Assembly: GCF_014840935.1 (NCBI RefSeq)
Contig: NZ_CP062005.1
Span: forward strand, 2,170,001 to 2,234,000
DNA from: Halomonas sp. YLGW01
Lineage (GTDB): Bacteria > Pseudomonadota > Gammaproteobacteria > Pseudomonadales > Halomonadaceae
Reading direction: 5' to 3'
DNA: 64,000 nt
The position numbers were made by a program, and so were the translations under genes. Below are positions 44,501 through 52,482 of this stretch, in pieces (within the stretch, counting starts at the first letter, position 1; each line of letters starts with the position of its first letter). The notes beneath the pieces are model-generated. The model worked only from the letters and a program-made list of their open reading frames with translations, had not been told where the DNA came from and did not search any database.

Positions 44501-44717
44501 CGCGCAGAAAATTCGGGTAGGCAATGTATACGTAAATCGTAATATCATTGGCGCCGTCGTCGGCGTCCAGCCCTTCGGTGGTCAGGGTCTGTCGGGTACC
44601 GGCCCCAAGGCGGGTGGTCCGAACTATCTGTTGCGCTTCGCCACAGAGAAGACGCTGACCATCAATACGGCCGCGCTCGGCGGCAACGCGTCGCTGCTCG
44701 CGATGGGAGACGAATAA
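41526..44717 (+). CDS. putA: Bifunctional proline dehydrogenase / L-glutamate gamma-semialdehyde dehydrogenase
   Basis: PutA oxidises proline to pyrroline-5-carboxylate with FAD and then to glutamate with NAD+. The 1063-residue product lacks the N-terminal ribbon-helix-helix DNA-binding domain of enteric PutA, so it is not a self-repressor; this fits control by PruR. The PRODH barrel (to about 480) has DAEEVDRLELSL and LVKGAYWDTEVK; the aldehyde dehydrogenase part (about 560-1040) has AISPWNFPIAIF, IAETGGMNAMIVD and the nucleophile in GQRCSAL (Cys850). The ATG at 41526 has GGGGT upstream. Confidence 0.97.
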   Translation: MLNANNMLDSTTWKQDLDTLFARISDHYVVDEETFVGELVDFLSADEADFKRTANQAAELVREVREMDTAVDSIDELLQQYSLDTNEGLMLMCLAEAMLRIPDKETADALIEDKLGPADWKAHVGKSESWFVNASTWGLLMTGRVINLDKPKEGRPAHFINKLVNRMGEPVIRRAMYEAMKIMGKQFVLGRDIEEALKRSKPLFDKGYTYSYDMLGEAARTRADAKRYFDSYANAIKSVGKTSKSLSSKTPSPSISIKLSALHPRYEFGRREQVLEELVGTVRELAAMARERDVAMTIDAEEVDRLELSLEVFRAVYESDTCKGWGHFGLVVQAYSKRALPVLHYLNRLADEQGDEIPMRLVKGAYWDTEVKECQQIGVDGYPVYTRKASTDVAYLVCASFLLSENTRGRIFPQFATHNAHTISTILELANESSRPFEFQRLHGMGEALYDAALKRAPQGTYCRIYAPVGAHKDLLPYLVRRLLENGANSSFVHQLVDPRVPVESLCVHPVETLKQYKTYANNRIPLPKDIYGPNRVNSKGVNLNINSQYQPLMDEMAKFMDKAYHAKPLLAFDVADDSSARHEVLCPFDRKVKVGSVQWTSKDQASKAVDAAWAAFPRWESTPVAERAAIIRRLGDLMEENLAELMTLCSREGGKLLTDGVDEIREAVDFCRYYATRAEELFGGATTLPGPTGESNELMLSGKGVFAAISPWNFPIAIFCGQVVAAAVAGNPVLAKPAEQTSLAANRVIELLHEAGMPRDVVQLLPGDGPTVGSVLSGDPRITGVVFTGGTDTAQIINRALAAREGAALPTLIAETGGMNAMIVDSTALPEQVVADVVQSAFQSAGQRCSALRVLYLQEDVADRVIEILKGAMDELHVGDPRNLGTDVGPVIDEDARKGLMAHIEKLKGEGRLVAETRLDPAHTAEGTFVAPVAFEIDGIDALEREQFGPILHIVRYKASEIDKVVQSINDRRYGLTFGVHSRNESFAEEIAQKIRVGNVYVNRNIIGAVVGVQPFGGQGLSGTGPKAGGPNYLLRFATEKTLTINTAALGGNASLLAMGDE

Positions 44718-44737
44718 CCCGGGCCGAGCAGCCTGCA

Positions 44738-44761
44738 GGACGGGGCAACCATGCCCCGTCC
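44738..44761 (+). terminator. Hairpin between putA and putP
   Basis: GGACGGGGC (44738-44746) pairs perfectly with GCCCCGTCC (44753-44761) around six bases. There is no T-tract. It may stabilise the putA transcript or lower read-through into putP. Confidence 0.5.
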
Positions 44762-44856
44762 GGCGGGTGCGTACGAAAAGGCCTTGCTAGTCTGTCAGCG
44801 ACAACGCAGGGCCCTTTCGGCGTTTGACAACAATAACTGCAGAAGGACGACTCAAC

Positions 44857-46335
44857 ATGGTTGAAAACAACCTGACCATCGGCTTTACCTTCGCGCTCTA
44901 CCTGGTGGTGATGCTCGGCATCGGTGTTATCGCCTACAAGCGCACAACCAACCTTTCCGACTATATCCTCGGCGGTCGCTCCCTGGGTCCCTGGACCTCG
45001 GCCATCTCGGCCGGTGCCTCCGACATGTCCGGCTGGCTGCTGCTCGGCCTGCCCGGGGCGGCCTACGTCAGCGGCCTGTCGGCCGGCTGGATCGGTATCG
45101 GCCTGCTCATCGGCACCTGGTTGAACTGGCTGATCGTGGCCCGTCGCCTGCGCGTCTACAGCTTCAAGTCTGGCGACGCCCTGACCCTGCCGGAGTTCTT
45201 CGCCAACCGCTTCCGCGACAACACCCAGCTGCTGCGGGTGGTCTCGGCGATCTTCATCCTGATGTTCTTCATGTTCTACACGAGCTCAGGCCTGGTCGCC
45301 GGCGGCAAGCTGTTCGAGACCGTCTTCGGCTTCGACTACACCTTCGCGGTGACGGTCGGCACCCTGGCGATCATCTCCTACACCTTCTTCGGTGGCTTCC
45401 TGGCGGTCTCCTGGACCGACCTGATCCAGGGCCTGATGATGGCCGCGGCCCTGCTGATCGTGCCGGTGATCGCCCTGTCCGAGCTTGGCGGCTTCAGCGG
45501 CAGCAGCGCCCAGATCCTCGCCGAGAACGGCGACATGCTGAAGTGGTTCACCGATGCTTCCAACGGCGAGACCCTGACCGCTATCGGCATCGTCAGCTCC
45601 ATGGCCTGGGGCCTCGGTTACTTCGGCCAGCCGCACATCCTCGCGCGCTTCGCCGCCATCCGCAGCCCGAACGACATCCCGGCCGCCCGCCGCATCGCCG
45701 TGTCCTGGTCCGCCCTCTGCCTGCTGTGCGCCATGGGCGTCGGCCTGCTGGGCACCGTCTACATGGCTCGCGATCTGGGTGACGGCGAGACCATCTTCAT
45801 GGTCATGGTCAACGCCATCTTCCACCCGGTCATCGCCGGCGTGCTGCTGGCGGCGATTCTGGCAGCCGTGATGTCCACCGCCGACTCCCAGCTGCTGGTG
45901 TCGTCCTCCGCCCTGACCGATGACTTCTACAAGGCCATGCTGCGCAAGAACGCCTCGCAGAGCGAACTGGTCTGGGTGGGTCGCTTCGCGGTCATCGGCA
46001 TCGCCGCCATCGCCTACCTGCTGGCCCTGAATCCGGACTCCACCGTACTCGGCCTGGTGTCCTACGCCTGGGCAGGCTTCGGTGCGGCCTTCGGTCCGGC
46101 GCTGATCATGGCCCTGTTCTGGCGTCGCATGAACACCTGGGGCGCCCTGGCCGGCATCGTGGTCGGTGGCGTCACCGTGGTGGCCTGGGCCCAGGCGTCC
46201 GGCGGCATCTTCGACCTCTACGAGATCGTGCCGGGCGTGATCTTCGCCTACATCGCCATCGTCGTGGTCTCTCTGGCCACCGGCGAGCCGACGTACGAGA
46301 TCACCGAAGAGTTCGACTCCATGAAGGAAGAGTAA
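44857..46335 (+). CDS. putP: Sodium/proline symporter
   Basis: PutP (SSS family) takes up proline with Na+. The 492-residue protein has about 13 membrane segments with the usual N-terminus TIGFTFALYLVVMLGIGVIAYKRT, LGGRSLGPWTSAISAGASDMSGWLLLGLPG (with the Asp/Ser used in Na+ and proline binding) and the AAVMSTADSQLLVSSSALTDD segment. AAGGA is about ten bases before the ATG at 44857. In a halophile proline serves both as nutrient and osmolyte. It is followed by a strong terminator. Confidence 0.97.
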   Translation: MVENNLTIGFTFALYLVVMLGIGVIAYKRTTNLSDYILGGRSLGPWTSAISAGASDMSGWLLLGLPGAAYVSGLSAGWIGIGLLIGTWLNWLIVARRLRVYSFKSGDALTLPEFFANRFRDNTQLLRVVSAIFILMFFMFYTSSGLVAGGKLFETVFGFDYTFAVTVGTLAIISYTFFGGFLAVSWTDLIQGLMMAAALLIVPVIALSELGGFSGSSAQILAENGDMLKWFTDASNGETLTAIGIVSSMAWGLGYFGQPHILARFAAIRSPNDIPAARRIAVSWSALCLLCAMGVGLLGTVYMARDLGDGETIFMVMVNAIFHPVIAGVLLAAILAAVMSTADSQLLVSSSALTDDFYKAMLRKNASQSELVWVGRFAVIGIAAIAYLLALNPDSTVLGLVSYAWAGFGAAFGPALIMALFWRRMNTWGALAGIVVGGVTVVAWAQASGGIFDLYEIVPGVIFAYIAIVVVSLATGEPTYEITEEFDSMKEE

Positions 46336-46357
46336 GTCTTCCGATCTCGCAAGACCC

Positions 46358-46383
46358 GCGGGGGCGCCACTTGGCGCCCCCGC
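46358..46383 (+). terminator. Terminator downstream of putP
   Basis: GCGGGGGCGCC (46358-46368) pairs perfectly with 46373-46383 around ACTT. The T-rich follow-up is weak (TGCGTTT). Confidence 0.75.
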
Positions 46384-46444
46384 TGCGTTTCGGCCCCACC
46401 CTGGCCAGGGCGCGAGGCCTGGACGCCTCTCCCTCACCAGGGCC

Positions 46445-46735
46445 TCACCCCAGTATCCAGCGCCCCGCCACGAACAGTGCAAAACCGGCGAGCCCCCACC
46501 AGCAAAGTGGCGCGGCCAACAGCCGACGTCCCCAGGGGCGAGTCACCACCAGTCCCAGCCCGTGCATGAAGCCTGCCCCCAGCGCCCAGCTACCCAGCAC
46601 GACCAGAGGCAGACGCCAGCCCCAGGCCAAGTCGCTGAGCGTCTCCGGCCTCCACAGCAATGCGACCGCCAGAAGCGACGACAGCAGCAGGCCACCAAAG
46701 GGCAGCCAGACATCTTGGATCCGGTGCACAGTCAT
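46445..46735 (-). CDS. Small inner-membrane protein of unknown function
   Basis: The 96-residue product starting MTVHRIQDVWLPFGG has three hydrophobic segments (LLLSSLLAVALLW, LVVLGSWALGAGFMHGLGLVV and APLCWWGLAGFALFVAGRWIL). No family is recognised. GGAGG stands five bases before the ATG at 46735, which supports this start against the long upstream frame (to 46963). It is convergent with putP. Confidence 0.65.
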   Translation of the reverse strand: MTVHRIQDVWLPFGGLLLSSLLAVALLWRPETLSDLAWGWRLPLVVLGSWALGAGFMHGLGLVVTRPWGRRLLAAPLCWWGLAGFALFVAGRWILG

Positions 46736-47067
46736 CTGTCCTCCCTGCCGGCGGCCGCCGGCCACGAATGCGAATCCTGCCAACGTTCTTCCTAGCATAG
46801 CCAGCCAAGGCCAGCTCACTCGCCCTGGCGTGCCGGCCACGGCCGCGCCCCGCCATTTCTTGACCATTACTTGTACACAAGATGCATGACAGGAGTGCCC
46901 GCTCACTCCAATACCACCATAAAAAGGGACAATCGTAACTATCAGCGTCATTGGAAAAATCATCAGGCAAAAAGAACACTGTTTTCTATAATGCTCTTGT
47001 CAAACTTGGAACTGACATCGGCCGCCGGCCGATCATCTCGATCCCCAGAAGCACTCAGGAGGCTTCC
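46736..47067. other. Intergenic region upstream of ompW
   Basis: This 332-base gap separates the small membrane protein gene (leftward) and ompW (rightward). Its right half is AT-rich and contains a perfect -10 box TATAAT (46987-46992, plus strand) about 75 bases before the ompW ATG; no good -35 box lies at the right distance. A short palindrome TTGTACACAA is near 46870. Nothing else stands out. Confidence 0.55.
46987..46992 (+). promoter_or_regulatory. -10 box candidate of ompW
   Basis: A perfect TATAAT lies in the AT-rich region before ompW, without a recognisable -35, so it may need an activator. The assignment rests on sequence and position only. Confidence 0.4.
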
Positions 47068-47673
47068 ATGCGCAAGGCAACTCTCTTCTCCGCTGCCCTT
47101 ATCGCCACCACCGGCCTGGCGGCCACGCAGACGGCCCTGGCCTATCAGGCCGGCGACGTCTTCGTCCGTGGCGGCATCGCCCAGGTGGAGCCCACCTCCG
47201 ACAACGGCAATGTCGCCGGCAGCGAGCTGGATGTCTCCGACGAGAACGGCTTCACCTACGGGCTGGGCTACCTGTTCAGCGACAAGGTCGGCGTCGAGCT
47301 CAATGGCAGCGAAGCCTTCGAGCACGACCTGAGCCTCAATGGCTCGGGGATCGGCAGCGTCGATCGCATGCCGGTCAACCTCTATGCCAACTACTACCCG
47401 CTGGGCGGCACCGGCGGCAAGGTGCAGCCCTATGTCGGCGTCGGGGTCAACTACACCGACTACTCCAACGCCCCCAGCGGCCTCAGCATCGATGACTCCT
47501 GGGGGGCCACCGGTCAGATTGGTGTCGATCTCGCCCTCACCGACTACCTGCTGCTCAACGGCTCGGTGAGCTATGCCGATGTCGAGGCCGACGTGAGCTC
47601 AGGAAGCACAAGCCTGGGCACCGGTGACGTCGACCCCGTGACCATCGGGGGTGGCATCACCCTGCGCTTCTGA
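47068..47673 (+). CDS. ompW: OmpW-family outer-membrane protein
   Basis: The 201-residue protein has a signal peptide (MRKATLFSAALIATTGLAATQTALA, cleavage about residue 25) and then an eight-stranded barrel: it opens with AGDVFVRGGIAQVEP, has NLYANYYPLGGTGGKVQPYVGVGVNYTDY, and ends with the outer-membrane signature VTIGGGITLRF (terminal Phe). OmpW barrels let small hydrophobic molecules cross the outer membrane. AGGAGG precedes the ATG at 47068. The terminator at 47722-47750 closes the unit. Confidence 0.93.
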   Translation: MRKATLFSAALIATTGLAATQTALAYQAGDVFVRGGIAQVEPTSDNGNVAGSELDVSDENGFTYGLGYLFSDKVGVELNGSEAFEHDLSLNGSGIGSVDRMPVNLYANYYPLGGTGGKVQPYVGVGVNYTDYSNAPSGLSIDDSWGATGQIGVDLALTDYLLLNGSVSYADVEADVSSGSTSLGTGDVDPVTIGGGITLRF

Positions 47674-47721
47674 TCACAGGCGATTGATCGGACGTGTCCA
47701 ATCAGCCATAGCACGATGTCA

Positions 47722-47750
47722 CGCCGGGCCTTGGGCCCGGCGTTTTTTTT
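47722..47750 (+). terminator. Terminator of ompW
   Basis: CGCCGGGCC (47722-47730) pairs with GGCCCGGCG (47734-47742), followed by eight T residues (47743-47750). This is a textbook intrinsic terminator. Confidence 0.95.
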
Positions 47751-47838
47751 GCTGCGAGCAGGCGGATCGACGATAATACCGCGCCGAAAACATCCCTATT
47801 CCGCCATCCGTTCCACCCTCAACTCGCAGGTATTCCCC

Positions 47839-49173
47839 GTGACAACGCGTCTTTCCGGTTTCGAGGTGCTCGCGCTGGGCTTCATGACCTTTGCCCTCTT
47901 CCTCGGGGCCGGCAACATCATCTTCCCGCCGCAGGTCGGCCAGGGCGCCGGCATGGCCTTCTGGCCCGCCGCTCTGGGCTTTCTGGCCACCGGTGTCGGC
48001 CTGCCACTGCTGGGTATCGTGGCCGTGGCCATGGTCGGCGGCGGCCTGGACCGGCTGACCTCCCCCCTGCCCAAGGCCGCCGCCATGCTCTTCGGCCTGG
48101 GGATCTATCTGTCGATCGGCCCGCTGTTCGCCCTGCCCCGCACCGGCACCGTGGCCTTCGAGATGGGCATGCGCCCCTTCATCGAGCTGACCGAGGGCAC
48201 CGGCCTGGCCCTTCACTCGGTGCTGTTCTTCGGCCTCGCCACCCTGCTGGCACTGAGCCCCGGCCGCCTGGTCGACGTGATCGGCAAGTGGATCACACCC
48301 CTGCTGATCTTCCTGCTGATGGTCATCGCCGCCGCCACCCTGCTCTTTCCCCAAGGGCCGCTGGGCCCGGTCAGCGAGGCCTGGGTCGAGGCGCCCTTCG
48401 CCCAGGGCTTCGAGAACGGTTACCTGACCATGGATACCCTGGCCTCGCTGGTCTTCGGCATCCTGATCGTCAGTGCCATCCGCGAGCGCGGCATCGAGGA
48501 TCGTGCTGCCTTGATGCGCTATACCCTGTTGACCGGAGTGATCGCCGCCACCTGCCTGGCCGCGGTCTACCTGCCGCTGGCCTACATGGGCGCCACCAGC
48601 CATGAGGTGGCCGCCGGGGCCGATAACGGCGCACTGATTCCGACCTATGTGCAGGCGCTGTTCGGCCCGACCGGCCCGGTGCTGCTGGCGGTGATCATTA
48701 CCCTGGCCTGCCTGACCACGGCGGTAGGACTCCTGACGGCCTGCGGCGAGTACTTCCATCGCCTCTTCCCGCGCCTGCCCTACCGGTGGATGGTCATCAT
48801 CATGGGCGCCTTCTCGGCGCTGGTGGCCAACCAGGGCCTGGACAGCCTGATCCGCGTGTCGGTGCCGGTACTGGTGGCGCTCTATCCGCCGGCCATCGCC
48901 CTGATCGCCCTGTCGATGCTGCGCCGCCGCCTGGCCGATGCGCCGCGAGTCTTCTCCTGCACCCTGGGCCTGACCTTCGCCGCCAGCCTGCTGGACGGCC
49001 TGGCCGCAAGCGGGGTCGAGGCCCTGGTCGCTCCGGCGAGTGCCCTGCAGGCCCTGCTGCCGCTGGGCGCGACCAGCTTCGGCTGGCTACTGCCCGCCGC
49101 CGCTGGCCTGCTGCTGGGCCTGGCGATCAGCCGGCGCAGCGAGGCCTCGCTGGACCCGGCTCTCGCCGACTGA
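47839..49173 (+). CDS. brnQ: Branched-chain amino-acid transporter (LIVCS family)
   Basis: BrnQ takes up leucine, isoleucine and valine with a cation. The 444-residue inner-membrane protein has about 12 hydrophobic segments with the family hallmark ALGFMTFALFLGAGNIIFPPQVGQ at the N-terminus and ACLTTAVGLLTACGEYFHRLFP in the second half. The start is a GTG at 47839 with GCAGGT eight bases upstream; the longer frame from 47716 runs through the ompW terminator and is rejected. Confidence 0.93.
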   Translation: MTTRLSGFEVLALGFMTFALFLGAGNIIFPPQVGQGAGMAFWPAALGFLATGVGLPLLGIVAVAMVGGGLDRLTSPLPKAAAMLFGLGIYLSIGPLFALPRTGTVAFEMGMRPFIELTEGTGLALHSVLFFGLATLLALSPGRLVDVIGKWITPLLIFLLMVIAAATLLFPQGPLGPVSEAWVEAPFAQGFENGYLTMDTLASLVFGILIVSAIRERGIEDRAALMRYTLLTGVIAATCLAAVYLPLAYMGATSHEVAAGADNGALIPTYVQALFGPTGPVLLAVIITLACLTTAVGLLTACGEYFHRLFPRLPYRWMVIIMGAFSALVANQGLDSLIRVSVPVLVALYPPAIALIALSMLRRRLADAPRVFSCTLGLTFAASLLDGLAASGVEALVAPASALQALLPLGATSFGWLLPAAAGLLLGLAISRRSEASLDPALAD

Positions 49174-49206
49174 GGCGGCCCTCGCGCCCTTTCACGCTGC
49201 CAGAAC

Positions 49207-49244
49207 GCAAGACGCCCGCTTCCCAGGGGAAGCGGGCGTCTTGC
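49207..49244. terminator. Bidirectional terminator between brnQ and the cyclotransferase gene
   Basis: A perfect 18-bp stem (49207-49224 with 49227-49244; arms begin GCAAGACGCCCGC) encloses two bases. It lies between converging genes. Confidence 0.85.
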
Positions 49245-49295
49245 ACAGGAGCGGGCAGCATGGCGGCCGAAACAGACAGGCCGGGGGGCCTTGCC

Positions 49296-49796
49296 TCAGC
49301 GCGGGGTATGCCGATGCAGCCCCAGCGCCGCCAGGCTTTCGTCATCGAGTCCCTCGACGGCCTCGACCCGCGCCAGGGCCGCATGATACTCCGCCGACAG
49401 GAAGTCCTCTCCGGCCAGCAGATGGGCCAGGTATTCCCGCGCCGGTCTCAGCGCCTCGGCGATACGATCCGGCTGGGCGACATAGACCCAGGCCTCGATG
49501 CGGCCCTCGTCGGTATGCACCGACTCGCGCACCCGGCGGTAATCGTGCGGATGCCCCTCGAAGGGATCCATCAGCGTGATCTGGTCGGGATGCGTCAGCT
49601 CGAAGAGCGCCCCCTCGACCCGCTGCCCCCTGGCCCACTGGACGTTGGCATGGGCGATCCCGGGAACCCGGGACGCCTTGTCGAAACGCAGCCGATAATC
49701 GTTGAGCACGCCGGCCAGGGCACGCCGGGTCTCGCCGATCCGCGCATCGACTCGAGCCATGTTCATGTTGCTGCCGTAGGCAAAGTAGTAAGGCAT
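49296..49796 (-). CDS. Gamma-glutamylcyclotransferase-fold protein
   Basis: The 166-residue protein has the GGCT/BtrG fold: the substrate-loop motif FAYGSNMN at the N-terminus and the catalytic glutamate in LMDPFEGHPHDYRR (Glu about 80). The first family members release 5-oxoproline from gamma-glutamyl amino acids, so a glutathione- or gamma-glutamyl-related role is likely. GAGG precedes the ATG at 49796. It is followed in the opposite orientation by brnQ. Confidence 0.88.
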   Translation of the reverse strand: MPYYFAYGSNMNMARVDARIGETRRALAGVLNDYRLRFDKASRVPGIAHANVQWARGQRVEGALFELTHPDQITLMDPFEGHPHDYRRVRESVHTDEGRIEAWVYVAQPDRIAEALRPAREYLAHLLAGEDFLSAEYHAALARVEAVEGLDDESLAALGLHRHTPR

Positions 49797-49821
49797 GGGC
49801 AAACCTCGCCTTGCGTGAGCC

Positions 49822-50157
49822 TCAGGAGGCCTCGTTGATCACCTGATCGACTTCCTCGATGGCCTTGACCACCAGCAGCCGATCGCCGGCACGCGCCTGT
49901 TCCTGCTTGAGATACAGATCGGCCGCCGGTGCCACACTGCAGTTGGCAGGCAGTACCGCTTTTGCGGCAATCATGGCATCGAGGCGCGCGATGAAGACGA
50001 AGCGCAGCCACTGAGGCAGTGACATGGTATCGACACAGAACGGCTGCTGGCTGGCCAGCGCCTCGGCCGAGGGCTCTTCTACGCGCCACAGGTCCGAGGC
50101 CTTGAGGGTCGCTTCCAGACGGCGAACCGCCTCGTCGAGTTGCTGGTGAACGCTCAT
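49822..50157 (-). CDS. yqcC: YqcC family protein
   Basis: The 111-residue protein matches E. coli YqcC (LWRVEEPSAEALASQQPFCVDTMSLPQWLRFVFIARLDAMI is the most conserved part; QPFxxDTM and FVFIxRL are hallmarks). In enterobacteria it precedes truC; here it does not. Function is unknown. GGGAGAG precedes the ATG at 50157. It runs in the same direction as the cyclotransferase gene, 25 bases away. Confidence 0.88.
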   Translation of the reverse strand: MSVHQQLDEAVRRLEATLKASDLWRVEEPSAEALASQQPFCVDTMSLPQWLRFVFIARLDAMIAAKAVLPANCSVAPAADLYLKQEQARAGDRLLVVKAIEEVDQVINEAS

Positions 50158-50229
50158 AGTCTCTCCCGGATCGAACCCAAAACTGCCCATTATCCCGACC
50201 AAGCCTCACCTTGGCCAGCCGTCGCTGGC

Positions 50230-50985
50230 TCAGTGCTCCAATGGCGGCTGATTCGCCAACACCTTGCGCAGGAAGTCCCGGGTGCGCGGGTCGCGAGGCG
50301 ACGAGAACAGCTCGGAGGGTGGTCCCTGCTCGACGATGCGCCCGCCCTCCATGAAGATCACCCGGTCGGCCACATCCCGGGCGAAGGCCATCTCGTGGGT
50401 CACCACCAGCATGGTCTGTCTCTCGGCGGCCAGCTGCTTCATCAGCCCCAGCACCTCCTCGACCCACTCCGGGTCCAGCGACGAGGTCGGTTCATCGAAC
50501 AGGATCACCTCGGCCTGAGCCGCCATGGCGCGCCCGATACCGACCCTCTGCTGCTGCCCTCCCGACAGCGAGGCCGGATAGGCATCGGCCTTGTCGGCAA
50601 GACCGATGCGCTCGAGGATCTCGCGGGCCCGGGCGTGCGCCTTGGCCTTGGGCCAGCGATTGACCACCACCAGGCCCTCGGCGATGTTCTCAAGCGCCGT
50701 CTTGTTGGCGAACAGCGCATAGTTCTGGAACACGAAGGCGGTGGCGCGACGCAGCGCCAGAATATCCGCCTTGCGAGGCCGGGTGACATCGACCTCGAGA
50801 TCGCCGACGCGAATCCGCCCGGCATCCGGGCGCTCGAGGAAATTCAAACAGCGCAACAGTGTCGACTTGCCGGTCCCGGACGGGCCGATCACCACGATGA
50901 TCTCGCCCCGTTCGATCTTCAGGTCGATGCCATCGAGCACCGCATTGCCCTGAAAGCGCTTGATCAGTCCTTCTACCGCGATCAT
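50230..50985 (-). CDS. Polar amino-acid (cystine-type) ABC transporter ATPase
   Basis: The 251-residue ATPase has Walker A (GPSGTGKST, 34-42), a normal signature (LSGGQQQRVGIGRA), Walker B (VILFDEPTSSLDPE) and H-loop (VVTHEMAFA), as in GlnQ/TcyN subunits. It starts in the ATGA overlap with the permease stop codon, so the two are translationally coupled. With the permease and binding protein upstream it forms a PAAT-family importer, most like the L-cystine system TcyJLN; the exact substrate is inferred. Confidence 0.92.
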   Translation of the reverse strand: MIAVEGLIKRFQGNAVLDGIDLKIERGEIIVVIGPSGTGKSTLLRCLNFLERPDAGRIRVGDLEVDVTRPRKADILALRRATAFVFQNYALFANKTALENIAEGLVVVNRWPKAKAHARAREILERIGLADKADAYPASLSGGQQQRVGIGRAMAAQAEVILFDEPTSSLDPEWVEEVLGLMKQLAAERQTMLVVTHEMAFARDVADRVIFMEGGRIVEQGPPSELFSSPRDPRTRDFLRKVLANQPPLEH

Positions 50986-51659
50986 CGTTGATAGGCCTCG
51001 TTGAATCTTGCCTCCAGGCGTCGCTGCAGCCAGGCCAGCAGCTCGACGATGCCCCAGTAAAGCACCGCGACCATGATGAAGGCCTCGAAGTAGAGGAAGC
51101 TGCCGGCGGCCTCCTTCTGGGTGGCCCCCATCAGCTCCGTGACGCCCAGGGTGAAGGCCAGCGACGTGGCCTTGATCATGTCGATGAAGTAGTTCATCAG
51201 GGTCGGCACCGCGACCCGGGTCGCCTGGGGCAGCACGATGCGGCGCATCAGCTGAGCGTTGGTCATGCCGATCGACAGCGCCGCCTCGGTCTGGCTGCGA
51301 TCCACGCCGACGATGGCGGCGCGGATCGACTCCGCCATGTAGGCGGAGAAGTGCAGGGTCAGGCCGAGGATGGTGGCGGTGATGCCGTTGATCTCGGTCA
51401 GGGCACTGAACACCTGGGGCAGCCCGTAATAAAACAGGAACAGCTGCACCAGCAGCGGCGTGCCGCGGAAGAACGAGATGAACAGCACGGTGGCCGCATT
51501 CAGGCCTGGAATCGCCAGCACCCGGATCACGGCCAGCAGGCAGGCCAGCACCAGGGCCAGCGCCATGCCAGCCGCCGCCATCTCGAGCGTCAGGGGCAGA
51601 TAGCGAAGCAGAACCGGCAGTAGCCCCAGCATGTAATCGAAATCGAGCACACTCATCAT
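50982..51659 (-). CDS. Polar amino-acid (cystine-type) ABC transporter permease
   Basis: The 225-residue inner-membrane protein belongs to the His/Glu/Gln/Arg permease family with about five membrane segments: FISFFRGTPLLVQLFLFYYGLPQVF near the start and the EAA-type loop ALSIGMTNAQLMRRIVLPQATRVAVPTLMNYFID. Two adjacent ATGs (51659, 51656) are possible starts, with GGGGG upstream. It lies between the binding-protein gene (ten bases upstream) and the ATPase gene (overlap). Confidence 0.92.
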   Translation of the reverse strand: MMSVLDFDYMLGLLPVLLRYLPLTLEMAAAGMALALVLACLLAVIRVLAIPGLNAATVLFISFFRGTPLLVQLFLFYYGLPQVFSALTEINGITATILGLTLHFSAYMAESIRAAIVGVDRSQTEAALSIGMTNAQLMRRIVLPQATRVAVPTLMNYFIDMIKATSLAFTLGVTELMGATQKEAAGSFLYFEAFIMVAVLYWGIVELLAWLQRRLEARFNEAYQR

Positions 51660-51668
51660 GGCCCCCGA

Positions 51669-52418
51669 TTACGGGCGGGTGATGTCGTTGCCGAACCAGC
51701 GATTGGAGATCGCGCTCAGGGTGCCGTCTTCACGCAACGCCGCCAGCGCCGTGTCGACGCGGTCGCGCAGTTCGGCGTCGTCCTCGCGGAACGGCAGGGC
51801 ATTACGGATCTGGGAGAAGGGCTGACCGGCCAGCTGAAGCGGCAGCGGCTTCTCCTTGATGACCTGGCTGGCACTGACCCGATCCATGACGAAGGCATCG
51901 ACCCGGCCAAGCGCGGTGTCCTGCTCGATATTGCTCTCGTAGGTGCGAATATCGATCTCGTCGGCGTAGGGCAGCTCATTGATCAGCGATTCGTAATTGG
52001 AGCCCAGGTTGACCGCGACCGACTTGCCGCGCAGGTCCTCGACGCCCTGGATGCTGTCGTTGCCACGCTTGACCACCACCTGAGCGCCGTCATAGACATA
52101 GGGCTCGGTGAAGCGATACTTCGCCTCGCGCTCCTCGGTGATGGTGATCTGATTGGCGATGGTGTCGATGCGGCCGGACTCGAGCATGCCGAACAGGCCC
52201 GAGAAGTTGGCGGTGACGAACTTGACCTCGACCCCCATCTCGTCGGCGACGGCTTCCAGCACATCCACCTCGAAGCCCTGGAGCACATCCTGCTCGACGA
52301 AGGTGAAGGGGAAGTAGCCGCCGGACATGCCGACCTTGAGCGGCTCATCGGCCTGAGTCAGGCCCGTGGTGGCCAACGCGGCGGCGCCCAACAGGGACAG
52401 AGTGACGGAACGCAGCAT
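51669..52418 (-). CDS. Polar amino-acid (cystine-type) ABC binding protein
   Basis: The 249-residue protein has a signal peptide (cleavage near residue 23, TQADE) and is a family-3 solute-binding protein: KVGMSGGYFPFTFVEQDVLQGFEVDVLEAVADEMG, FVTANFSGLFGMLESGRIDTIANQITITEERE and the VNLGSNYE segment are like FliY/TcyJ cystine-binding proteins. AGGAGAG precedes the ATG at 52418. It is first in the operon, with a dyad over the -10 box upstream (52454-52482). Confidence 0.92.
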   Translation of the reverse strand: MLRSVTLSLLGAAALATTGLTQADEPLKVGMSGGYFPFTFVEQDVLQGFEVDVLEAVADEMGVEVKFVTANFSGLFGMLESGRIDTIANQITITEEREAKYRFTEPYVYDGAQVVVKRGNDSIQGVEDLRGKSVAVNLGSNYESLINELPYADEIDIRTYESNIEQDTALGRVDAFVMDRVSASQVIKEKPLPLQLAGQPFSQIRNALPFREDDAELRDRVDTALAALREDGTLSAISNRWFGNDITRP

Positions 52419-52453
52419 GGTGCTCTCCTGAAATGGGTGAAAGAGATCATTAG

Positions 52454-52482
52454 GTAATAAGGCATTATAAAGCTTATTACCC
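52454..52482 (-). promoter_or_regulatory. Dyad over the -10 box of the cystine-type ABC operon
   Basis: GGTAATAAG (52454-52462) and CTTATTACC (52474-52482) form a perfect 9-bp inverted repeat with an 11-base spacer. The spacer holds TATAAT on the minus strand (complement of 52465-52470), which is the probable -10. The -35 region is poor. The start codon is 36 bases downstream of the dyad. Confidence 0.65.
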
